Part shown: positions 16,983 to 25,994 of the stretch, one piece after another
How the letters are laid out: every line of letters starts with the position of its first letter
Position numbering within the stretch: the stretch's first letter is position 1
Assembly (NCBI GenBank): GCA_031261705.1
Contig: JAISJD010000032.1
Span: 1 to 54,420 of the forward strand
DNA length: 54,420 bases
Direction of reading: 5' to 3'
From: Lactobacillales bacterium
Lineage (GTDB): Bacteria > Bacillota > Bacilli > Lactobacillales > Streptococcaceae
Notes under the pieces: model-generated
Told to the model about the DNA's origin: nothing
Seen by the model: the letters and a program-made list of their open reading frames with translations, nothing else
Databases searched by the model: none
Program-made: the position numbers and the translations under genes

Positions 16983-18128
16983 TTATTCTTTATGTTTTCG
17001 ATTGTTAAACTTTTCCAATACTTGTAAACGATACCCACGATTTCCGACAAACTTCAATGTATTTAGTAATGGTTGACGATTTTCACCCAAAACGCCAACA
17101 AGCTCAATAAACAACTCAATTCCCAACAATGAAGCAATGATTAACAAAATCGTTCCCAAGTGTCCTGCATAATTCAACAACAATGCGATAAAAGAAAAGA
17201 CTGTTGCTAGTCCATAAATGGTTAGCACCGCCGCCCGATGTGAAAAACCAAGACTTAATAAACGGTGGTGTAAGTGCATTTTATCTGGACTTGTCATAGG
17301 TTGATTGTTCAATTTTCTACGAATAATAGCAAAAACAGTGTCCGTAATCGGTACGCCTAAAATAAACATTGGGGTCAAAACAGCAACAAAGGTCGCGTTT
17401 TTCAAACCTTGTAAAGACAATACCGAGATTAAAAATCCGAGTAGCAATGCCCCAGTGTCTCCGAGGTAAATCGTTGCTGGGTGATAATTATATGGGAAGA
17501 ACCCTAAAATCGCTGCCACCAAAGCAAAAATTGTAATCGGGATAAAAACATTCTCGACATTTAAGAAAAAGTACCCGATAATTCCAATAGTTGTTAAAGC
17601 AATAATCGATACACCCGAAGCTAGTCCGTCTAACCCATCAATTAAATTTACAGCGTTCGTCAAGGCAAAAATCCACAAAAGTGTCAGTGGCAAGCTAAGC
17701 CAAGTATCAAATTTAATCATTGGCAAAATTCCTGGAATTGATAAGGTATCAAAATGCGATTTAGTAAAGAAGAAAATCACTAAAGACGCAAGTAAAATTC
17801 CCACAGACTTCTGCCAAGGCTTAATCTCTTTCACATCATCAATCAGCCCAGTTATCACGATAATTCCCGAAGCAATCAGGATAGGTACAATATATCCGGT
17901 ATATTCTGGGTTTAGCGTGGGGCGTATCATAAATAAAGTCGAGATGAAAAACGAAATATAGATTGCTAAGCCCCCCGCAGACGGCATCGCCTTTGTATTA
18001 ATTCTTCGTTTATTTGGTTGATCCACCGCACCAATTTTTACGGCAAATATCTTTACGAATGGTGTCAGAATCAACGAAATAAATACGGTGATAAATAGTT
18101 TTATTATATAACTAAGTGTAAAGCCCAC
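16983..18128 (-). CDS. tagO: Undecaprenyl-phosphate GlcNAc-1-phosphate transferase (TagO/WecA family)
   Basis: 381 residues, polytopic with about ten membrane helices. Family catalytic segments are present: NLIDGLDGLASG, LGDTGALLLGF and DKMHLHHRLLSLG; LIDDVKEI carries the Mg-binding Asp pair. It transfers GlcNAc-1-P to undecaprenyl phosphate at the cytoplasmic face to start wall teichoic acid or rhamnopolysaccharide synthesis. A single gene between suf and ftsK, followed by its own terminator. MraY is excluded by the WecA-type motifs. Confidence 0.9.
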   Translation of the reverse strand: MGFTLSYIIKLFITVFISLILTPFVKIFAVKIGAVDQPNKRRINTKAMPSAGGLAIYISFFISTLFMIRPTLNPEYTGYIVPILIASGIIVITGLIDDVKEIKPWQKSVGILLASLVIFFFTKSHFDTLSIPGILPMIKFDTWLSLPLTLLWIFALTNAVNLIDGLDGLASGVSIIALTTIGIIGYFFLNVENVFIPITIFALVAAILGFFPYNYHPATIYLGDTGALLLGFLISVLSLQGLKNATFVAVLTPMFILGVPITDTVFAIIRRKLNNQPMTSPDKMHLHHRLLSLGFSHRAAVLTIYGLATVFSFIALLLNYAGHLGTILLIIASLLGIELFIELVGVLGENRQPLLNTLKFVGNRGYRLQVLEKFNNRKHKE

Positions 18129-18201
18129 TTAGATCCCTCATTTCACGTGTATAATCGTCCGTTACTTCAAATATTATACTCTAAAAACAGCAGAAAAAAA
18201 A

Positions 18202-18222
18202 GCTGGGAGGAAATTTCCCAGC
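18202..18222 (-). terminator. Terminator of ftsK/spoIIIE
   Basis: GCTGGGA and TCCCAGC form a 7-bp stem around AAATTTCC-type loop bases; on the minus strand eight T residues follow. Confidence 0.85.
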
Positions 18223-18232
18223 AATATTTCAT

Positions 18233-20704
18233 TTAATTTTTAGAATCCTCTTCTAACCCCTCTTGTGTATCTTCCTCAGGTTCAGGGAGAATCAAGACTT
18301 GACGAGGTTTTGTTCCGACAGGAGGACCAATCACGCCCGCCTCCTCTAGTTCGTCAATAATGCGAGCCGCACGATTGTAGCCTGTACCAAAACGTCGCTG
18401 AATCATTGACGTGCTCGCTTTTTGCATTTCAATGACCATTGCTTTCGCATCTTCAAAATATTCATCATGGTCGCTTGAAGAATTATTCGTGCCATTTCCA
18501 TTGCCTTCATTTACTTCTCCGGGTTCAAACTTTTCGTTGTATTGCACATCCTGTTGTTCTTTGACAAAATCAACAATCCGTTCAACTTCTTCGTCTGAAA
18601 TGAAAGCTCCCTGTACACGTGTCGGATGATTCGCATCAATCGGTTTATAAAGCATATCCCCACGACCTAAGAGCTTTTCAGCACCATTTTGGTCTAAGAT
18701 TGTTCGTGAGTCCGTTCCACTAGAAACCGCAAAAGCAATCCGAGAGGGAACATTCGCCTTAATCAACCCTGAAATAACATCAACAGACGGACGTTGTGTC
18801 GCTAGAATCATATGAATCCCAGCCGCACGAGCCTTTTGTCCTAAGCGTACAATTGCATCCTCTACCTCTTTACTCGCAACCATCATTAAATCAGCTAATT
18901 CATCGACGATAACGACAATCAGCGGCATGTTGGGGTGATTTTCCCCATTTTCAAGATTTTCACGTGCAACCATGGTGTTATAACCAGTAATATTCCGAAT
19001 ACCAAATTGTGAAAACAACTCGTAGCGGCGTTCCATTTCCTCTACTACTTTTTGTAGCGCTTGCGAGGCTTTGCGAGGATTCGTCACCACTGGCGTTAGC
19101 AAATGCGGAATCCCATTGTAAACGGAAAGTTCAACCATTTTCGGATCAACCATAACCATTTTGACTTCATTTGGTTTTGCCTGCATCAAAATGCCAGAAA
19201 TAATTCCATTCACAGCAACAGATTTCCCAGAACCAGTAGAACCTGCAATAAGCAAGTGTGGCATTCGAGCAATATCTGTTGTCTGAATGTGTCCAGAAAT
19301 ATCACGCCCAAGTGGTACCTCTAGCAATCTGTCCGGATGATGTGCAACAGACTCAATAATATCTCTGAAGGAAACTGTACTAATCTGTGTATTTGGAATT
19401 TCTATCCCAATCAATGATTTTCCCGGAATAGGAGCTTCCATCCGCACATCCTTTGCTGCCAAAGCTAAGGCAATATCATCTGTTAGCGCCTTTATACGAC
19501 TGACTTTTACACCAATCGGCGGCTTCACCTCATACTTCGTTACCGCTGGGCCAATGCTCACGTTGACTACTTTAATATCAATGCCAAAGCTCTTAAACGC
19601 CTGCTCTAAAATCGCAATATTGTGCTCTGCAATGTGACGTTCCCCAGTCTGATCCGTTGGCGGAATCTCATTTAACAAGCTGGACGGTGGTAATTTATAA
19701 TCTAAATTTTCTACTTCTTGAGGAATTTCAAAATCTAGTGGTGTCTCATTTTCAGTGTCCTCTGAATCGAGAAGCTCACCTGTTTCTTGATGAACTCTTC
19801 TTTTTCGTCCTTGTTCATCCTCATAGACAATCACCGAATCTTCCATTCTATTATCATCCATCATTGTAATCAAAGGTAAATCTAACTGCCGAGGTCCATC
19901 CTCAAGCTCTGGGAAATGATCCTGCACTTCCTCGGCTAATTGTTCGCCCCGTGTTTTTTCTCGTACAGTATTGATTCTCACTTCTTCGGCTTCTCTTTGT
20001 GCCTCTTTTTCCGCTTTTTCTTCTGCCTTTTGTTGCGCCTTCGCTATTTTTGCTTGTTGCTTTTCCGCACGTTTGGCTTCACGTTTTTCAGAATTAGCAC
20101 TCATTTTCTCTAAAAATCCACTGACTACCTGTTGAATTTCTTGAAAATGAATGTTTGTCAGCATTGCTACACCAAGCACTATTAAAAAGATAGAAAAAAG
20201 ATAACTTCCCGGCTGGGCAACTAAGAAATGTGTAGCTGAATAAATCGCTCCACCAATCATTCCACCACCGACATTTTGTGTTACCACACCTTTTTTTATA
20301 TCCATTAAAAGTGTTTGCCAAGTAGTATCAAGAATCTTCGGATGACGTGTGACAATCTGACTGAATAGCACCGCATGTAGCATGACTAAAACGCCAAGAT
20401 AGGCTAATACGCCACCCACTACACGACGAGAACTGATCTTTAGCTCAACCTTAAACATCCGAACCAAAAGAAAAACAATGCCCAATACGCCTAAAAATTG
20501 GAAAGTATTTCCAGCAAAAAACCGTAAGACGTTGGCGATTTCTGAACCTAAAAAACCTAATTTAAAAATACCAAAAACGAATAATAATATGCCTACTAAG
20601 CCAAATAAAACACGCCGCACTTGTGCATCATGTTGAAGCTCTTTTCTTGTTTTCTTCCTAGTTTTTTTCGCTGTTTTCTTTACTGGCTTTTTTTTCTTCG
20701 CCAT
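18233..20704 (-). CDS. ftsK: FtsK/SpoIIIE DNA translocase
   Basis: 823 residues from the ATG at 20704 behind AGAGGTGG. A basic N terminus is followed by four membrane helices (about 30-190), a charged linker with a lysine/glutamate coiled stretch at 200-260, the RecA-like motor (Walker A GSTGSGKSVAVN, Walker B IVVIVDELADLM) and a C-terminal gamma winged helix (RRFGTGYNRAARIIDELEEA) that reads chromosome-orienting sequences. It pumps trapped chromosome DNA through the closing septum. Length fits the SpoIIIE/SftA-FtsK range in Firmicutes. Confidence 0.94.
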   Translation of the reverse strand: MAKKKKPVKKTAKKTRKKTRKELQHDAQVRRVLFGLVGILLFVFGIFKLGFLGSEIANVLRFFAGNTFQFLGVLGIVFLLVRMFKVELKISSRRVVGGVLAYLGVLVMLHAVLFSQIVTRHPKILDTTWQTLLMDIKKGVVTQNVGGGMIGGAIYSATHFLVAQPGSYLFSIFLIVLGVAMLTNIHFQEIQQVVSGFLEKMSANSEKREAKRAEKQQAKIAKAQQKAEEKAEKEAQREAEEVRINTVREKTRGEQLAEEVQDHFPELEDGPRQLDLPLITMMDDNRMEDSVIVYEDEQGRKRRVHQETGELLDSEDTENETPLDFEIPQEVENLDYKLPPSSLLNEIPPTDQTGERHIAEHNIAILEQAFKSFGIDIKVVNVSIGPAVTKYEVKPPIGVKVSRIKALTDDIALALAAKDVRMEAPIPGKSLIGIEIPNTQISTVSFRDIIESVAHHPDRLLEVPLGRDISGHIQTTDIARMPHLLIAGSTGSGKSVAVNGIISGILMQAKPNEVKMVMVDPKMVELSVYNGIPHLLTPVVTNPRKASQALQKVVEEMERRYELFSQFGIRNITGYNTMVARENLENGENHPNMPLIVVIVDELADLMMVASKEVEDAIVRLGQKARAAGIHMILATQRPSVDVISGLIKANVPSRIAFAVSSGTDSRTILDQNGAEKLLGRGDMLYKPIDANHPTRVQGAFISDEEVERIVDFVKEQQDVQYNEKFEPGEVNEGNGNGTNNSSSDHDEYFEDAKAMVIEMQKASTSMIQRRFGTGYNRAARIIDELEEAGVIGPPVGTKPRQVLILPEPEEDTQEGLEEDSKN

Positions 20705-20810
20705 TTGTACCACCTCTCATTACAGAGTCAAAGGATTTAGATAATAGTTATCTTTTGACTCGTTCACTACACATTGTACCATAAAACGAGTGTTCGCTCC
20801 TACATAAAAA

Positions 20811-20846
20811 GGCACCGCTCATGCATTATCTACATGAACCGTACCT
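20811..20846 (-). terminator. Terminator of the beta-glucoside operon
   Basis: On the minus strand AGGTACGGTTCATG and CATGAGCGGTGCCT pair with a few G-U or mismatched positions around a 9-nt loop, and TTTTT follows. It lies just after the GH1 gene. Confidence 0.7.
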
Positions 20847-20862
20847 CTTTTATTTATTTCAA

Positions 20863-22302
<1,440 letters not shown>

Positions 22303-22332
22303 TCATTTCCTTTCTCTTCTAAATCACTCGCC

Positions 22333-22752
22333 TTATTTTGAATAGGCAGTTGCCATTGCATCTAACATTACTTTAATTTGACGTTTTTTAAGCCAACCTA
22401 CAAGAGTCCCTAAAACCATGTCATTCGCTTTTTGAATAAACCCATGAGATTCCATAGTTTCAGTACATGTAATTTCACAGTTTAGTTCATCAATTGGTTG
22501 AATTGTATAAGTAGTTTTAAACGTATTCTTAGTCGTTGAAGTTTCAATTGAATAAATTTCATTTGTTTTCACTTCAACAATTTTAATTTTGGCACGACGT
22601 TTAGAATCAAATATTTTCACATATTCAAAACCTTGCAGTTGCTTTCTTGTCAAAGATTTTTGTGTTTGCTTTCTAATATCGAAAAGAGCGGAATCAATAA
22701 TCTTATCAAAAATAAAGGCTGCTGGTGCATTTACTTTTCTTTTAATTTCCAT
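22333..22752 (-). CDS. DUF3284 protein of the beta-glucoside PTS operon
   Basis: 139 residues starting MEIKRKVNAPAAFIFDKIID, with a START/SRPBCC-like strand pattern and CTETMESHGFIQKANDMVLG near the end. DUF3284 proteins recur beside cellobiose/beta-glucoside PTS genes in Firmicutes; their function is unknown. The start overlaps the preceding stop (TAATG). Confidence 0.75.
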   Translation of the reverse strand: MEIKRKVNAPAAFIFDKIIDSALFDIRKQTQKSLTRKQLQGFEYVKIFDSKRRAKIKIVEVKTNEIYSIETSTTKNTFKTTYTIQPIDELNCEITCTETMESHGFIQKANDMVLGTLVGWLKKRQIKVMLDAMATAYSK

Positions 22753-22940
22753 TATTTGTCTTCTTTCTTTTTCTTTTCTGCATTGTTTCCACGTATAAAT
22801 AAAGCAATTCCAACTATCACTAAAAGGACAGAGGTAAGTAGTATGCCAAAATTATCTATTTTTCCAGTTGACTTATTAACCCCCATGACTAAAAACATGA
22901 GTAAACCAACACTGATAAAGCCTAAACCATTTTTTACCAT
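22752..22940 (-). CDS. Small two-helix membrane protein (DUF3188-like)
   Basis: 62 residues with hydrophobic helices at about 5-20 and 31-50 and a lysine-rich cytoplasmic tail. It lies between the 72-residue gene and DUF3284 and overlaps the latter. DUF3188-like by pattern. Possibly an accessory to the PTS permease; no evidence for a specific role. Confidence 0.6.
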   Translation of the reverse strand: MVKNGLGFISVGLLMFLVMGVNKSTGKIDNFGILLTSVLLVIVGIALFIRGNNAEKKKKEDK

Positions 22941-22951
22941 TTTTCTATCTC

Positions 22952-23170
22952 CTAGCTGGCAACAATATTGAAGAATAGTACACTTCCCCAGCTTTCGCCT
23001 TTAATTAGCTGTTTCGCTTTTTTGGCTGCGGCTTCTGAATCTCCAGTTACTTCAAATCTCAACTTAATTCCTTTTTTTTCAAGAAATTTGTAAGAAAAGT
23101 CATCCCCACTATAAGATTCTAATAAAGCAATCGCTTTATCTTGCATTTGTGCTAAATTAATTGTAATCAT
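22952..23170 (-). CDS. 72-residue operon protein, unrecognised
   Basis: MITINLAQMQDKAIALLESY, then FRFEVTG-type strands and the SEAAAKKAKQLIKGESWG helix. Soluble. A GAGGAGAG site precedes the ATG. A hairpin at 23242-23280 separates it from the EIIC gene. Its fixed place among beta-glucoside PTS genes suggests a link to that system. Confidence 0.55.
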   Translation of the reverse strand: MITINLAQMQDKAIALLESYSGDDFSYKFLEKKGIKLRFEVTGDSEAAAKKAKQLIKGESWGSVLFFNIVAS

Positions 23171-23241
23171 TGTAACTCTCTCCTCTTATAATTTTAGATT
23201 ATCGCTTAGAAATTTAAAATTAAAGCGATTATGTACTTTAT

Positions 23242-23280
23242 CGGCAAAAGGGAGCAGAATCTCTCCCCTCCCTTTTACCG
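23242..23280. other. Intercistronic hairpin after the EIIC gene
   Basis: CGGCAAAAGGGAG pairs with CTCCCTTTTACCG with one G-U or mismatch, a 12-13 bp stem with a 13-nt loop. No T run follows on either strand, so it is more likely an mRNA-stabilising or partial attenuating element that lowers expression of the downstream genes than a full terminator. Confidence 0.55.
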
Positions 23281-23295
23281 ACTTTAAATGAAAGA

Positions 23296-24729
23296 TTAAT
23301 CTTCTTCCATTGAATTTGCTGCAAGAACGAATGGTGCCCAAATAACTAATGTTGCTGCAAATGCAACCAATGTTACGACTGGTGCGCGCCAGTCTGCCCC
23401 TGTTGCCAAGAATGACATTAGGAACGGTGGAACAACCCATGGAACTGCTACGACTACTGGATTTACTAAGTGTAATGAAGTAGCTACATAACCGATCGTA
23501 GTTGCAACCATTGGAGCAACGATAAATGGAATAAAGAAGATTGGGTTAAGAACGATTGGTAAACCAAACATAACTGGTTCGTTAATGTTGAAGATACCAG
23601 GTCCAATACCCAACTTAGCAACCGCACGATAATCTGCACGTTTTGATAACAAAAGAATCATAATAAGCAATGTAATCGTACCACCAGAACCACCAAACCA
23701 TGCGAATGAATCAAATGATCCACGAACCCACATGTAGGCGTCTCCTTTACCAGCATCAATAGCTGCTAAAACACCTTCAGCACCTTTTTTGCCTTCAAAA
23801 CCATTTTGGAACACGTTAATATTTTTCAATTGACCTTGACCCCAAATTCCTTCAAGAACTGGTGCCAAAACATTTGGTCCATGGATACCAAAGAACCATA
23901 AGAATGAAACAAAGAATGTAACAATTAATACTGCGCCGATACCTTGAGACAAGCCCATGAATGGTTCGGCAATATTTTTTTGAATCCAGTCAATAAGAAG
24001 TTGACCGTTTGTAATTTTACCAAATACATAATGAATAATAGCCGTAACGTATAATGCAATCATTGCTGGTAAAATTGCTGTAAAAGCTGTTGAAACTGCA
24101 GGTGGTACAGAATCTGGTAATTTGATTGTAATATTTGCAAGTGTTAATTTCGCAAATAAAATTACTGCAATCGCACCCATAATCATAATAGTAAAGTAAG
24201 CATTTGCATCTAAATGCCCAAGTTTTAACCAGCCCCAAAGGCCAATTTGCAATTGATCTCCATCAATCGTTGCGCCTGCTTGTGCATCGTTAATAATTTT
24301 TGCAGCTGAATCCGGCACTTTTTTAGCTAAAGTAGCTGTAATAGATGGACCAAAGCTAATTCCTTGAAGTAAGGCTGCTAGTGCTACCATACCTCCAGCA
24401 AGCTCATTTACTTTATAAGCCCGCGCTAGGTTATAGCCCCATGAGAATGCAAAAGCAATCCCGACTACTGCCAGTGTCCCATTCCACATGACACCGTCTA
24501 CACCAATGATTTCTTTGATTACTGGAATTGTATTTCCGTCATAATCAGGGAAGAATGCTGGTGGTAAATCACGAATAATGGCGTTAATCATTACTGCAAT
24601 AGAACCTGCCATTGTTAATGGTAAAGTACCAATAAAGGCATCACGTAGAGCAACTAAATGTTTCTGAGCCCCAATCTTACCTGCGACGGGAATAAAATAC
24701 TTTTCCAACCACGCTGTTAATCCGTTCAT
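23296..24729 (-). CDS. celB: PTS lactose/cellobiose-family EIIC permease
   Basis: 477 residues, about ten membrane helices. It begins MNGLTAWLEKYFIPVAGKIG, has the family loop GSGGTITLLIMILLLSKRAD and the NINEPVMFGLPIVLNP motif with the substrate-binding Asn-Glu. It imports and presents a beta-glucoside (cellobiose, chitobiose or aryl-glucoside type) for phosphorylation by EIIB. TAGGAGG lies before the ATG. Substrate is inferred from the GH1 partner. Confidence 0.93.
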   Translation of the reverse strand: MNGLTAWLEKYFIPVAGKIGAQKHLVALRDAFIGTLPLTMAGSIAVMINAIIRDLPPAFFPDYDGNTIPVIKEIIGVDGVMWNGTLAVVGIAFAFSWGYNLARAYKVNELAGGMVALAALLQGISFGPSITATLAKKVPDSAAKIINDAQAGATIDGDQLQIGLWGWLKLGHLDANAYFTIMIMGAIAVILFAKLTLANITIKLPDSVPPAVSTAFTAILPAMIALYVTAIIHYVFGKITNGQLLIDWIQKNIAEPFMGLSQGIGAVLIVTFFVSFLWFFGIHGPNVLAPVLEGIWGQGQLKNINVFQNGFEGKKGAEGVLAAIDAGKGDAYMWVRGSFDSFAWFGGSGGTITLLIMILLLSKRADYRAVAKLGIGPGIFNINEPVMFGLPIVLNPIFFIPFIVAPMVATTIGYVATSLHLVNPVVVAVPWVVPPFLMSFLATGADWRAPVVTLVAFAATLVIWAPFVLAANSMEED

Positions 24730-24862
24730 TGATTTTTCCTCCTATAGAAAAATAATTTATTTATATAAATGACCTTCATACTACCGTTCATTTCTGAAAG
24801 CCCTTCATACCGAATGAATAAAACGTAACTCTATTAAATTTTTAAAGTACTAAGAATAAAAA

Positions 24863-25180
24863 CTAATCGGCTAGTTTTTTATACAAATCAATAATTTCTT
24901 TTGCCAAATCTGTAAATGCAATTGCTGTCATCAAATGGTCTTGAGAGTGAACTGTTAAAAGCGTTACTTCTACATGATTTCCTTGAGCTTCTTGTGTCAA
25001 CATACCCGTTTGTGAATGATGTGCTTCCACCAATGCTTCATGGGCATGATTCATACGTTCGTCTGCTGTTTCAAAGTCACCTTTTTTTGCTGCCTGAATC
25101 GCTTCGACTGCGGATGATTTTGCATCCCCTGCGTGCATAATTAATCCCATGATTGCTTCTAAATTTTGTTGTTCTGCCAT
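24863..25180 (-). CDS. celC: PTS lactose/cellobiose-family EIIA
   Basis: 105 residues, three-helix EIIA. The phosphorylated histidine is in LLTVHSQDHLM and the conserved Asp-type trimer residues lie in the same helix. AAGGTAGG precedes the ATG. It receives phosphate from HPr and passes it to EIIB, whose gene is 26 bp upstream. Confidence 0.92.
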   Translation of the reverse strand: MAEQQNLEAIMGLIMHAGDAKSSAVEAIQAAKKGDFETADERMNHAHEALVEAHHSQTGMLTQEAQGNHVEVTLLTVHSQDHLMTAIAFTDLAKEIIDLYKKLAD

Positions 25181-25206
25181 TATACCTACCTACCTTTTCT
25201 TATCTT

Positions 25207-25519
25207 TCATTTATTGTTCATAAAGTCTAGTGCTTGATGTAACACGCTTACTCCATCCATCATTCCGTAATCTTGACTTTTCACCACATCAAAAGGAATG
25301 TCCTTTTTCGCAAGCTTTCCCTCAAAATGAGAGTGTAAAAAACGAACTTGAGGGCCTAACAATAAAACGCTCACATTCTGCTTATCCAACAATTCATCTG
25401 CTCCCTTTGTCGAAGCCGAAAAAATCGTTAAGTCAATGTTTTCTGCTTTTGCGGCAGTCTGCATTTTTGTCACTAAAAGGTGAGTGCTCACCCCTGTTGA
25501 ACAGAATTATTTTCTTCAT
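25207..25519 (-). pseudogene. celA: PTS EIIB, disrupted by 5-bp deletion at the active site
   Basis: The ATG at 25519, with AGAGGTG upstream, starts MKKIILF and then reads NRGEHS out of frame. In the other frame GVSTHLLVTKMQTAAKA continues to a normal EIIB end. Adding back one TGTTC copy (CTGTTCTGTTCAACA in place of CTGTTCAACA) gives MKKIILFCSTGVSTHLLV, exactly the EIIB pattern, at 105 residues. The lost segment contains the phosphorylated cysteine. Initiation at an internal GTG (25491) would give a 94-residue product that still lacks it. Slippage at the repeat explains the deletion; a sequence error is the other possibility. Confidence 0.85.
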
Positions 25520-25690
25520 TGCAAAGACACCTCTTATCAAAAAAATAAAACATTGTAGAAAAATTGTAGAACCCTGAAACATTTTAGATAACAATGAAAA
25601 GTTGAAATAAAGCTCTTTAAAATAACAAAATAACAACTGTCCATGTAAATAAAACTATGTAATTCAATCCTGCAACCTCTCACAAGTATT
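25520..25690 (-). other. Long 5' leader of the beta-glucoside PTS operon
   Basis: About 170 nt lie between the promoter and the EIIB start. It is AT-rich and includes a direct repeat of ATTGTAGAA near 25554-25575. I see no clear LicT/BglG antiterminator site or terminator hairpin, though AGGATTGAATTACATAG near 25655 resembles part of one. Confidence 0.3.
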
Positions 25691-25719
25691 ACTATACATT
25701 TTAAAATTTAAAGTGTCAA
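25691..25719 (-). promoter_or_regulatory. Promoter of the beta-glucoside PTS operon
   Basis: TTGACA (25714-25719) and TATAGT (25691-25696) are 17 bp apart on the minus strand, the best-matching sigma-A promoter in this gap. Confidence 0.75.
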
Positions 25720-25727
25720 TCTTTTTA

Positions 25728-25742
25728 TTGAAAACGATTTAT
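25728..25742. promoter_or_regulatory. Candidate cre (CcpA) site
   Basis: TTGAAAACGATTTAT fits the cre consensus WTGNAANCGNWNNCW except at one conserved position. It lies 9 bp upstream of the -35. Carbon catabolite control of a beta-glucoside operon is expected, but the match is imperfect. Confidence 0.4.
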
Positions 25743-25954
25743 TTTTTATGATTTGTCAGAACTTATCTCATTAAAACTATATAAAATCAATGTTTTATGT
25801 CATGACTACGCAATCCATATAAATGAACCAATAACTATTTAAAAGAAAAATATCTACTTATTTCCATTTTTAAAAAAAGTAAATGTCTAATTATTACAAT
25901 TCAATTAAATACCATAAAAAACTTCTAAAAACCACTTTTCCAAAAACAAAAAAC

Positions 25955-25970
25955 CAGAGATTTCTCTCTG
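25955..25970 (-). terminator. Terminator of topB
   Basis: CAGAGA-GAAA-TCTCTG followed by GTTTTTT on the minus strand, 25 bp after the topB stop. Confidence 0.8.
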
Positions 25971-25994
25971 ATTTTTTAAATTGGTCTATTCCAA

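Noticed and set aside
25640-25680. LicT/BglG antiterminator site in the PTS leader
   Set aside because: Only a short stretch resembles the start of such a site; the paired terminator and the rest of the motif are missing.
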